Shown piece by piece: positions 23,242 through 31,200 of a stretch of DNA of 35,394 nt (positions are counted from its first letter, which is position 1; the number at the start of each line of letters is the position of its first letter). Made by a program: the position numbers and the translations under genes. Where the stretch lies: the NCBI GenBank assembly GCA_018648865.1, contig JABGQH010000006.1, positions 1 to 35,394 of the forward strand, read 5' to 3'. Source of the stretch: Candidatus Peregrinibacteria bacterium. Lineage in GTDB: Bacteria; Patescibacteriota; Gracilibacteria; Peribacterales; Peribacteraceae. Under the pieces are notes generated by a model. That model had not been told where the DNA came from. It ran no database searches and was given only the letters and a program-made list of their open reading frames with translations.

Positions 23242-23526
23242 ATGGTTTTGCACAAATTATCCTGTTTAGCTCTAGCTGTTGGCATAATATTGCTAATTAT
23301 TTGGGCAGCTAAGAATCTAAAAAAGAAGGATTTAAAAAAGTTAGCAGTTATTTTAATTGTAATTGGAATAGTAGGAACACTTGTTTCTATTGGTTTTGGT
23401 AAAATGGGAATGGGTTATGGTCATGGTAAAAAAATGATGGGTCTAAAAAATGGTCATAAATATATGGAATGTATGAAAAATATAGATACAGATGTAGATA
23501 GCACGACAGAGGAAGAACATGAATAA
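23242..23526 (+). CDS. Small membrane protein with Met/His-rich tail
   Basis: A 94-aa protein starting MVLHKLSCLALAVG, with two hydrophobic helices (~5-21 and ~32-48) joined by a basic KNLKKKDLKK loop. The tail is rich in Met, His, Gly and Lys (GKMGMGYGHGKKMMG, NGHKYMECMKN) and ends in acidic residues. Met/His clusters of this kind often bind copper, but no family is recognised, so a metal role is only a suggestion. The frame is open upstream to 23179 (other Met at 23179 and 23221); the chosen ATG gives the cleanest helix start. The promoter is not clear. It is convergent with the next gene across a strong hairpin. Confidence 0.6.
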   Translation: MVLHKLSCLALAVGIILLIIWAAKNLKKKDLKKLAVILIVIGIVGTLVSIGFGKMGMGYGHGKKMMGLKNGHKYMECMKNIDTDVDSTTEEEHE

Positions 23527-23540
23527 TATCTAATTTAGTT

Positions 23541-23576
23541 AAATAGCATGAGGTACGTATGTATCCCATGCTATTT
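23541..23576. terminator. Bidirectional terminator hairpin between convergent genes
   Basis: Arms AAATAGCATGAGGTAC (23541-23556) and GTATCCCATGCTATTT (23561-23576) pair at 15 of 16 positions (one G·U, one A·C) around a 4-nt loop. It lies between the stops at 23526 and 23602 and can serve both strands. Confidence 0.8.
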
Positions 23577-23601
23577 ATGATGTACTCAAAAAACTTGGAG
23601 A

Positions 23602-24255
23602 TTATTCCATTAAGTCTTGATAGTGATCTCCAAAGTTGCTGTTTTCTCCACCTTGTAATTGCTCAAGTAACTTTTGGGCTTCTCCTGGAGTTAGGTCTAG
23701 TGGTTCTGGATCAGTTGGAGCGTCTCCTCCTTCTACAGTTTCGTACATATTATCTATTTCAAGCCCCCCAGATAGATCAGAGAACGTGATATCAGATGGC
23801 TTTTCAAACAATGATTCATCTACTTTCCATTTTTCACAATCCATAGATTGGTTAGAAAGGATATCTGCAAGGTTTTGATCGGTTGTTTCCCCTGTTGCGC
23901 CGCTATTTATTGCTTCTTCAGCATCATATTTCATAGAAAAGGCCTGTCCATTCCCCCACATATGAACATATTCACCATCATTTAACATGTAGCTTTTCAT
24001 TGTTCCTCCTGCATGTTTAACAGTGTTCTCCATATACATACGTAACCCTGATATAAAAAGATCTATCTCCATATCTCCTCCTGCTTCATTCATAGAAAGG
24101 GTACAATGGGCATTACCTATTTTGCCGTTCACGTAATCTTCCATAGAAATACTAGATGGTGATTCAATAGGATTCCCTCCTCCTCGCATTACAGTGATAC
24201 CGATTGCAGCTACTACAACGGTTCCTCCAATTGCTGCTATTACAGTTTTATTCAT
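23602..24255 (-). CDS. Membrane-anchored/secreted protein, LolA/LppX-like guess
   Basis: A 217-aa protein with an N-terminal hydrophobic anchor or signal (MNKTVIAAIGGTVVVAAIGI). The extracytoplasmic domain begins NAHCTLSMNEAGGDMEIDLF, contains GEYVHMWGNGQAFSMKYD and DCEKWKVDESLF, and ends in a Pro/Glu/Gln-rich tail. I recall CPR secreted proteins with the same order (C..., short beta strands, VYMWGDGQ-like block, C..W.VD...F.P), which look like lipid-binding LolA/LppX folds. That is a guess. Two Cys residues (NAHC, MDC) could form a disulfide. A TTGAGT-18-TATAAT promoter at 24316-24287 gives a 25-nt leader. The promoter is divergent from and overlaps that of rlmN. Confidence 0.7.
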   Translation of the reverse strand: MNKTVIAAIGGTVVVAAIGITVMRGGGNPIESPSSISMEDYVNGKIGNAHCTLSMNEAGGDMEIDLFISGLRMYMENTVKHAGGTMKSYMLNDGEYVHMWGNGQAFSMKYDAEEAINSGATGETTDQNLADILSNQSMDCEKWKVDESLFEKPSDITFSDLSGGLEIDNMYETVEGGDAPTDPEPLDLTPGEAQKLLEQLQGGENSNFGDHYQDLME

Positions 24256-24286
24256 TTGGTTTGGTTGGAAAATATTATTAATTAAT

Positions 24287-24316
24287 ATTATACATACAAA
24301 GATATCTGTTACTCAA
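24287..24316 (-). promoter_or_regulatory. Promoter of the 24255 gene, overlapping the rlmN promoter
   Basis: On the reverse strand TTGAGT (24316-24311), 18 bp, TATAAT (24292-24287, consensus -10). The -35 overlaps the candidate rlmN -35 TTACTC (24309-24314) on the other strand. Confidence 0.6.
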
Positions 24317-24331
24317 ATACAGAAAGACTTA

Positions 24332-24337
24332 TATAGT
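24332..24337 (+). promoter_or_regulatory. -10 box of rlmN, near-leaderless
   Basis: TATAGT, with TTACTC 17 bp upstream. The predicted start is 24344, two bases before the ATG at 24346. Confidence 0.6.
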
Positions 24338-24345
24338 ATTTATAT

Positions 24346-25416
24346 ATGACCGCTGCCCCACTTAATCGGCATGACCATTTTAAAAAGCTTTTCCCAAAAG
24401 AGCCAAAGTTTAGAATAAAACAAATAGAGAAGGCTTATTTTACGCAAAGCATGAAAGGATGGGACGACGTAACAACACTAGGGAAAGAAATGCGCTCAGT
24501 ATTAACAAAAGAAATACCTTGGATCAGCTGTAAGTCTGTCTCTGTACTCTCTAGCAAAACAGGGGATACGCACAAGGCAGTTTTAGAAGGGTTAGATGGT
24601 GAACTCTTTGAAACTGTATTAATGGCAAACAATCGTGATCAGTGGACAATATGCGTGTCTTCTCAAATTGGTTGTGCAATGGGGTGTGTATTTTGTGCAA
24701 CTGGTGCAATGGGTTTAAAAAGAGACTTATCGTCTGATGAAATTGCAGATCAGTTTAGGTTTTGGAGGCAGTTTTTACTAGATCGACCAGAACTTAACCA
24801 AAGAATTAGTAATGTTGTATTTATGGGAATGGGTGAACCACTTGTAAATATAGAAAATGTAAAAGCAGCAATTAAGACTTGGCTTGATTACACAGATATC
24901 GGTCCAACTCGTATTACAGTTTCTACAGTTGGAGTACTGCCTGTATTACAAGAAATACTTACAGATCCAGATTGGCCTGCTGTTCGTATCGCAATATCTT
25001 TGCATAGCCCAGAGGAAGAAAGCAGAAGAAAGATTGTTCCAACAACGGCGCCAAAATTTCATGAGAAACTTGCTAGATGGACACGGGATTACCAAGGGGT
25101 CCTGGGCAACCGTAGGCATCACATAACTTTTGAATACACACTTATTGCTGGGGTAAATGACAATGCACAGGAAGCAAAGGAGCTAGTAAAATTTGTGAAG
25201 AGGTGTGGCGAAGCAAAGGTGAATGTAATTCCACTTAACCCAGTTATGGGTAAAGAGTTTTCTGCTAGTTCTAGACAGGGAATAGAAGAGTTCAAAAAAG
25301 TATTATTGGACTCCAATATAGATGTAACAGAACGTAAGACAATGGGGCAAGATATAGCTGCAGCTTGTGGACAACTGGCTTTAAAGATTAAAAAGGATGG
25401 AGAGGTGGTGGGATGA
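24346..25416 (+). CDS. rlmN: 23S rRNA (adenine2503-C2)-methyltransferase / tRNA m2A37 enzyme
   Basis: A 356-aa radical SAM methylase of the RlmN family, which makes 2-methyladenosine in 23S rRNA and some tRNAs. The iron-sulfur cluster motif CAMGCVFC (Cys110, Cys114, Cys117) is followed by ATGAMG. FMGMGEPLVN, TVSTVGV, ISLHSPEEESRRKIVP and the C-terminal Cys341 in AACGQL (the methyl-carrying Cys in E. coli RlmN) are all present. Length and order are normal. It ends in TGA, with one base between its stop and the stop of the convergent methyltransferase-like gene, leaving no room for a terminator. Confidence 0.96.
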   Translation: MTAAPLNRHDHFKKLFPKEPKFRIKQIEKAYFTQSMKGWDDVTTLGKEMRSVLTKEIPWISCKSVSVLSSKTGDTHKAVLEGLDGELFETVLMANNRDQWTICVSSQIGCAMGCVFCATGAMGLKRDLSSDEIADQFRFWRQFLLDRPELNQRISNVVFMGMGEPLVNIENVKAAIKTWLDYTDIGPTRITVSTVGVLPVLQEILTDPDWPAVRIAISLHSPEEESRRKIVPTTAPKFHEKLARWTRDYQGVLGNRRHHITFEYTLIAGVNDNAQEAKELVKFVKRCGEAKVNVIPLNPVMGKEFSASSRQGIEEFKKVLLDSNIDVTERKTMGQDIAAACGQLALKIKKDGEVVG

Positions 25417-25417
25417 T

Positions 25418-26080
25418 TTAAACCTTCTCAAAAACCTGAACCTTATTATATTGGCAGGTTCTTTGGCATTTAAACCCAAGGGTAGGTAGAGCAACAGATG
25501 GATGAATATCTGGATAGATATTTTCATCTATACCTAGAACCAATGCATTTGCCTCATTCAAAATTACTAGGTCTCCAACTTTACTTACTCGAGCTAGTTC
25601 CTCGTACAATGCATGCAGATAGGGGACTGCTACATCTGATTGATTGGATGGTTCTTTGCAAAATTCTTCATCTGGTTGGAGCCCAGATATATAAAATGCT
25701 CTATTTGTTGAATCTTGATTAAGCTCCTTCTTAAATAAGAACTCTAAAATATCTGCCTGATGTGTAGATACTCTCACTTCATCTACAACTCGGTTTGAGT
25801 TGTTAAGTCTTTCACCAAGAGCTTCTTCATATTTATCAACTTCTATAAAACCATAAACACCAAGCTCTTTTGCAATTTCAAATACACTTAATTCATTCTC
25901 TGCCTTGTATTCATATCCACAGGGAACATCTATAAATGTTCCGCCTTTTAGCTTTGATTTTAAGAATGAACCAAGTTCAGTTAGATCATTACCGCTAAGG
26001 CATGCCTTATTTAACCAAGAGGTCCAAGAGACCTCTGGTTCTATGTAGAACTGCATCTTGCTGATTAATACCTCATTCAC
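25418..26080 (-). CDS. Putative SAM-dependent methyltransferase-like protein
   Basis: A 220-aa soluble protein. A Rossmann-type order can be read: GGTFIDVPCGYEYKA as degenerate motif I, GVYGFIEVDKYEEAL with acidic residues at the end of strand 2, HQADILEFLF as the adenine-side motif, AFYISGLQPD as strand 4, and LYEELARVSKVGDLVILNEAN as the post-motif helix and strand 5. This fits a class I methyltransferase without a clear substrate type. The start is GTG at 26080, with ATG 26056 (MQFYIEPEV) as alternative. An extended -10 TGA-TACTTA at 26093-26085 would start RNA at 26078, which slightly favours the ATG. It is convergent with rlmN with a one-base gap, and its promoter is divergent from the four-repeat gene. 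Confidence 0.65.
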   Translation of the reverse strand: MNEVLISKMQFYIEPEVSWTSWLNKACLSGNDLTELGSFLKSKLKGGTFIDVPCGYEYKAENELSVFEIAKELGVYGFIEVDKYEEALGERLNNSNRVVDEVRVSTHQADILEFLFKKELNQDSTNRAFYISGLQPDEEFCKEPSNQSDVAVPYLHALYEELARVSKVGDLVILNEANALVLGIDENIYPDIHPSVALPTLGFKCQRTCQYNKVQVFEKV

Positions 26081-26177
26081 GTACTAAGTATCACATTCAT
26101 TTAATTCTATGTATATAAAAATTCACTAACAAAACATTTTTAATTGTTTTAGCTTAGTACTAGTATTCATCTCCTAT

Positions 26178-28184
26178 ATGCCAGAAACAAGACCAGATGA
26201 TATCGGCAATCCGTTTGAAACAACACAAGATGCTGTGGTTATGCCACAGGCTGTACAAGTAGAATTAGGTTCTGATGAAGGATTTGAGGCAAAAGTACAA
26301 AAACCTATAAATAATGCTTCTGCATCTTCGTTAACCAGGCTTTATAAAATGCTAAAGCTAGCAGGCAAAATTTCAGTTCAAGAAGTAGAAAGTAAATCTG
26401 TATTACAAAAGATTAATGATGCTATTGCAGAAACAAGGAAGGAATTAATTGCTGCAGGTGTAGATGTTGATTCTATAGATAAGAGTCTTTTGAATAAAAA
26501 TGAACGAGATGAGAGAGTAGTTACATGGGCAGCAGGAACAGAATTTGAAGAATCTAATGTATTCCTAGTGCAAGGCATAATGATTAAAAGAACTAAGCGT
26601 TGGGTAGAGAATCTAATGACTGGACTTGAAAAAAAATGGACACCAGGTTTTAGGATTGAATATAAAATATTTCAAGATACAGCCTTCTTTTTATGTAACG
26701 TACTTGCTAGATCATATGATCCCATGATTCATGGAAATGATTTTAATAGATTTGTTCTCCCATATATTGATGGAGTTGTTTTTAGTTGTATAAAAGATGG
26801 CAGATGTGTAGTAAATAATAAAATGACTTTGGATGAGTTAGCAATTTATAAGGAAAGGGTTGATTTAACCACACTAGAGTTAGGTTCAAGCAGGGTTTCA
26901 AAAGCAGTTGATACTTCTGCACAAGGTAGAGTTACAGAAAGACAGAATCCAAAGGAGGCTAGAGATGATAGATTGCTATTGTGGGCTGTACAGAATAAAC
27001 ATACTGGTAGGAGTACAAGCATAAAAGATATTCAAGGAAGTATAATTAGTAGATTTATTCCACGTTCAAATAAGCTAGCTGGCGATATAAAAGAATCATC
27101 TAGTATGAGTTATAAGGATTATTCTACAGCTGGCTACAGAGTACTTAATAAGTTGGCACGTATATATGATCCAGGATTGCATGGAGAAGATTTTTGGAAG
27201 TTCGCAAAACCATATATAGAAAAAGCATTAGACCTTTGTGAAGATAGGAAGTGTATTCTGATTCCAGAAGCTCCAACAGATTCATTTATTGAAGCACTCT
27301 TAATAGGAGAAGTGGGTCCAGCAATGATCCCAGAAGATGTAGCCCCTCAACCTGAAGAAAAACCAAAACAAGCACTATCAAAAAGTGATAGATTAATAGA
27401 TTGGGCAGATAAACATGGTTATGCAGGGAAAGGGTCATCCACGAGAGATATATATAATTCTATGAAGGAAAAACATATTGGTCAGGTGAATGATATGGCA
27501 GCAAATATACAAAGAACATCAAGACTTCATAATGAAGCATTATCTAATGCTGTTAGCTGGGTTTTAGGTAGGTGTACTAAGTTCTTTGACCCACAAAAGC
27601 ATGGGGAAGATTTTTGGGAATTTGCTGAGCCATATATCGCTGGAGCTTTGGATCATTGTGTAGAAATACATCATGTTGATTTTGATAGAGAAGTATCAAA
27701 AGAGTCACTAGAGGAATGGAAAATAGCAAACGCTCCAAGTGAAAATACAAATTCGACTGACCCAGTTAAGACAGAGACAAAACCAGAAGTTCCTAAAAAA
27801 GAACTTTCACCAGAAGAAAAAGAAGAGGATAGAAGAAGGCGCAGAATATGTAGGCTAGCAAAAGACTCTTTTGAGGTTGAGGTAAATCAAGACCAATACG
27901 ACGAAGCTGTGCAAGGGTTATGTGAAGCTCATGAAAAAATGTTTAAAGGAATTGTAAAAAAATTAGAATACAATGGCAATAAAAGTAGAATCAGAAATCA
28001 GTGTAATAGTATTTTGAATGAAATAATCAATAAGTATGATCCAGGTGAAAGCGAAGGAATTGAATTTTCTAAACAGGAAGATAAAGAAAAAGAAATAGCA
28101 AAAGCAAAAGCAAAAGCAAAAGGACTACTAAGTGCATTTATAAAAAATGAAATAGAAGCAAGAATACAGGAATTAATTAATTAA
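26178..28184 (+). CDS. Cytosolic four-repeat protein with a new (Y/F)DPxxHGxDF domain
   Basis: A 668-aa protein without signal peptide or membrane helix. It contains four copies of one domain, starting near residues 111, 261, 402 and 550 (period 141-150). Each opens with a charged R-(L/V)-x-x-WA helix (DERVVTWAAG, DRLLLWAVQ, DRLIDWADK; degenerate DRRRRRICRLA in the last). About 70 residues later comes SYDPMIHGNDF, YDPGLHGEDF, FDPQKHGEDF or the degenerate YDPGESEGIEF, then a (K)PYIxxALDxC helix in the first three. Linkers are Glu/Lys/Pro-rich and low-complexity (KAKAKAKG near the C terminus). I recognise no family. The domain looks helical and possibly nucleic-acid- or protein-binding. TAGTAT at 26161-26166 is a candidate -10. 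The gene faces the giant-protein operon. Confidence 0.75.
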   Translation: MPETRPDDIGNPFETTQDAVVMPQAVQVELGSDEGFEAKVQKPINNASASSLTRLYKMLKLAGKISVQEVESKSVLQKINDAIAETRKELIAAGVDVDSIDKSLLNKNERDERVVTWAAGTEFEESNVFLVQGIMIKRTKRWVENLMTGLEKKWTPGFRIEYKIFQDTAFFLCNVLARSYDPMIHGNDFNRFVLPYIDGVVFSCIKDGRCVVNNKMTLDELAIYKERVDLTTLELGSSRVSKAVDTSAQGRVTERQNPKEARDDRLLLWAVQNKHTGRSTSIKDIQGSIISRFIPRSNKLAGDIKESSSMSYKDYSTAGYRVLNKLARIYDPGLHGEDFWKFAKPYIEKALDLCEDRKCILIPEAPTDSFIEALLIGEVGPAMIPEDVAPQPEEKPKQALSKSDRLIDWADKHGYAGKGSSTRDIYNSMKEKHIGQVNDMAANIQRTSRLHNEALSNAVSWVLGRCTKFFDPQKHGEDFWEFAEPYIAGALDHCVEIHHVDFDREVSKESLEEWKIANAPSENTNSTDPVKTETKPEVPKKELSPEEKEEDRRRRRICRLAKDSFEVEVNQDQYDEAVQGLCEAHEKMFKGIVKKLEYNGNKSRIRNQCNSILNEIINKYDPGESEGIEFSKQEDKEKEIAKAKAKAKGLLSAFIKNEIEARIQELIN

Positions 28185-28240
28185 GCTTCTTACGATTCTC
28201 TTCTTCTCTCCCATTTGTCTTGTCTTTCTAGTTCTTGATC

Positions 28241-31200
28241 CTAAATTACACGACCATACCTACCACCCTCTACATTATTCTTTAGTGTATTTAGAACATT
28301 CATTCGTTGGTCTACAGAATGTAACCCATTTCGATCAATTACTTGGTGTAAATCTTCTAAAAATCTTTTCTGTAATCTTTGTGTTGTTTCCACTCCTTCT
28401 TCTGCAGTTTCACCTATGAATGAAATACTTTCATACATATCAGTAATTTCACCAAAATAAGACATCTCACATCCTTCATGCTCTGCAAGCATGATTTCAA
28501 CATCATCATAGGCAAAGTTGCTAATAACACGTAGAATTGATTCATTTGGATATCCATTTCCATATTCATTTGGATATGTTCTGTATTCATTAAACAAATC
28601 TCTTTCGGCCATTAGAGCTGTTTGTTCTGCTCTATATTCATCAGGTTCACTAACCATACTAAAATGTCGATATCGGTATCCTAAGTATTCTTTTGGATCA
28701 TGCCAATATGATTCGTCGTCAAATGGGTGTAGGTATGCATCTGGATTATTACTACAATAAACAGTGTTTTCTGCATAATATCTGTGGACTGTGCAGATAT
28801 AGAATGGAGAAGGGTCTTCACCTTCTTCTGCTGTATTAATAGCTTCGATCATTACAGAATAGCCATCGAATTGTCCTTCTCCTGATTCTTCCCTTGATTC
28901 GATTGTTCTAAATGAAGTTCTAGATCCCATTGCGAGCTCAACAAGTTCGTCCATGCCCTCAGACGATGTTTGAACATGCTCTACCCAATTATCCGTTTCA
29001 AATTCTGTAGCCAATTCACGTCTTTGGATAATTGCACTATATTGAGTTATCAGATCTTCTACTATCCATGAATAATCATCAGGGATACGACTGAATTCAT
29101 GTTCAGCATTTCTCCAATGTGTTGTATATCCTTCATAAAAACCTCGATGACGATTGAACGCGAGATAAGTTCCAAAATTTTGCATATTAGTCTCACAAAA
29201 ATCAATGAATGTATCACTCCTTGCATCTAAATACTCACCAGTACGAATGGTATCAGACGAGATGAAATCCTCTATCCTAGAGAGAGGATTTATTATTCTA
29301 TGGGCAAAATTTGATCTAAAGTTCTCATCATCACCCCAAAGTTCCATTTCTTCAAACGATAATGGCAAATCATTTATATTGGATGAGTTGTATTCTGAAA
29401 GAATATAAAATTCTTCAGCTCTATACCGAGGGACAACTTGGTTATAAACATAATCAATACTTACATTCAGATACGGATCATAACTAGATGGTAATAAGTA
29501 TCCAGTGCTAGCTTCATTACTTGAATCAATATCTGTAGCTGATCCAACTGCAGAATATCTTTCGTCTAACATACGTTCTACTGTTGTTTTGCCGTCACCT
29601 TCGTGTGCTGAAAGAAAGTTATTTGGATGCATATTTAACACATACATTTGAGCTTTATTTAGTTCAACATATTGGTTTAACTGTTCCATCAACATGTCCA
29701 TAAGTGGAGTATCAACAGATCCATCTTCCATAGTTGATTCGGCTCGTATAGATTCAATCATTTCAAAATAATTTAATTCTCTTCTATGATTCACCTCTAG
29801 TAACATCCCAAATTGTGCACTAGTAGTTATGTCTTCATCATCAATGAAACGAAGCTCCTCAAATTCAATTCCATAAAATCTTTCAATAACAGCTGTAAAA
29901 TCAAGATCTTCTATTTCGCTAAATGGGATTATAGGAGTTGTACGTGAATAACCAAGACGTTCCATTTCTGTTTGATAATCATTTTGTGCATGCAAATATA
30001 AAATTGCTCCTCGTCTAACTATTTCTTCATAGTCACCACCTGAGCTTAAAAATTCGCTATTCGCACCGAATAAACCTTGTGCATCTCCACTCTCTGGCAG
30101 ATCAAATCTAAGATCTGGATATTCTGACAAAAATTCCCTATAGCATAATGTTTGGAATATCTTTTCTCTAACCTCTCTTTTTAATGGTTCACGATCATCA
30201 TTATATGATTCAGTTCTTATGTTTGCAGCCATTGGGCCTGCTAATAATTCCGACAAACCGAATACAACCTCCGAACGCATAAGACCATTATGTTCATTAA
30301 TAATATCTGTTTCTTCCATACCTAGTGTTCCCATAGACCCAAGATATGCTAGTAACCATGTAGGTGCTTGATTAATAAACTCAGTACGACGATCTTGATC
30401 TACAGCTTTCTTTGTTTGATTGATACCAACATCTATAGCTATAACGATTGGGATTGCTACAAGGGCTAGTGGCCCTGCTAGAGTAGAAGCAGCAATTGCT
30501 GTGCCTAGGAAGAAGACACCTTCTGCAGCATGCACACCCATTTGAATATGTTCTACTTCTACGTCTGCATTGTGTACATCTACTATATCTTGTACTGATA
30601 TTCTTACACCTCCTTCTCCCTCATATTCACCACTTCCAATTCTTTCAAATCCTTCTACATCATTAGCAAGTCTATTAAGTTGACCAATAAGATCTAGTCT
30701 CATTGATTCCAATCTTGCTGCTGCTACCTCTCCTTCATAATAATCTAATGCAACAATCAGTCCATCTACTACGCCAAAGCCGCAGGCAGAAAGTGTACGA
30801 CTCATCAATGTGCCAGTACGAACTGAATGCCTCAGAACTCTAAGACAATCATCAGCACTTCCGCTAGCTCGGGCTACATCTTGAACTAAGTCTGCTGCAC
30901 GAACAGGATTTACATCACTATTGCGTGCAATAAATGTAAGAATTGAATCTGCTGCCTCGTCTCCAAATGATGCAGTCCCACCTTCTTGTAAACGCATTAA
31001 GTATCTAGAGACTCTCATTGAGCCGCCTCTACCACCCTGTGCGTATGCTTCGATTAATCGCGCTGCATTTTCTTCGTTATCAAGTAGGCTAATAAGCCTA
31101 ACTGAATCAGAAGGTAACCCACAACGAGCTAGTAGTTCTGCATGAGAAAACCCTATTGTTTCAGATCTTAATGATGTTGCAAGCCGTGCTCTAGAAAGAC

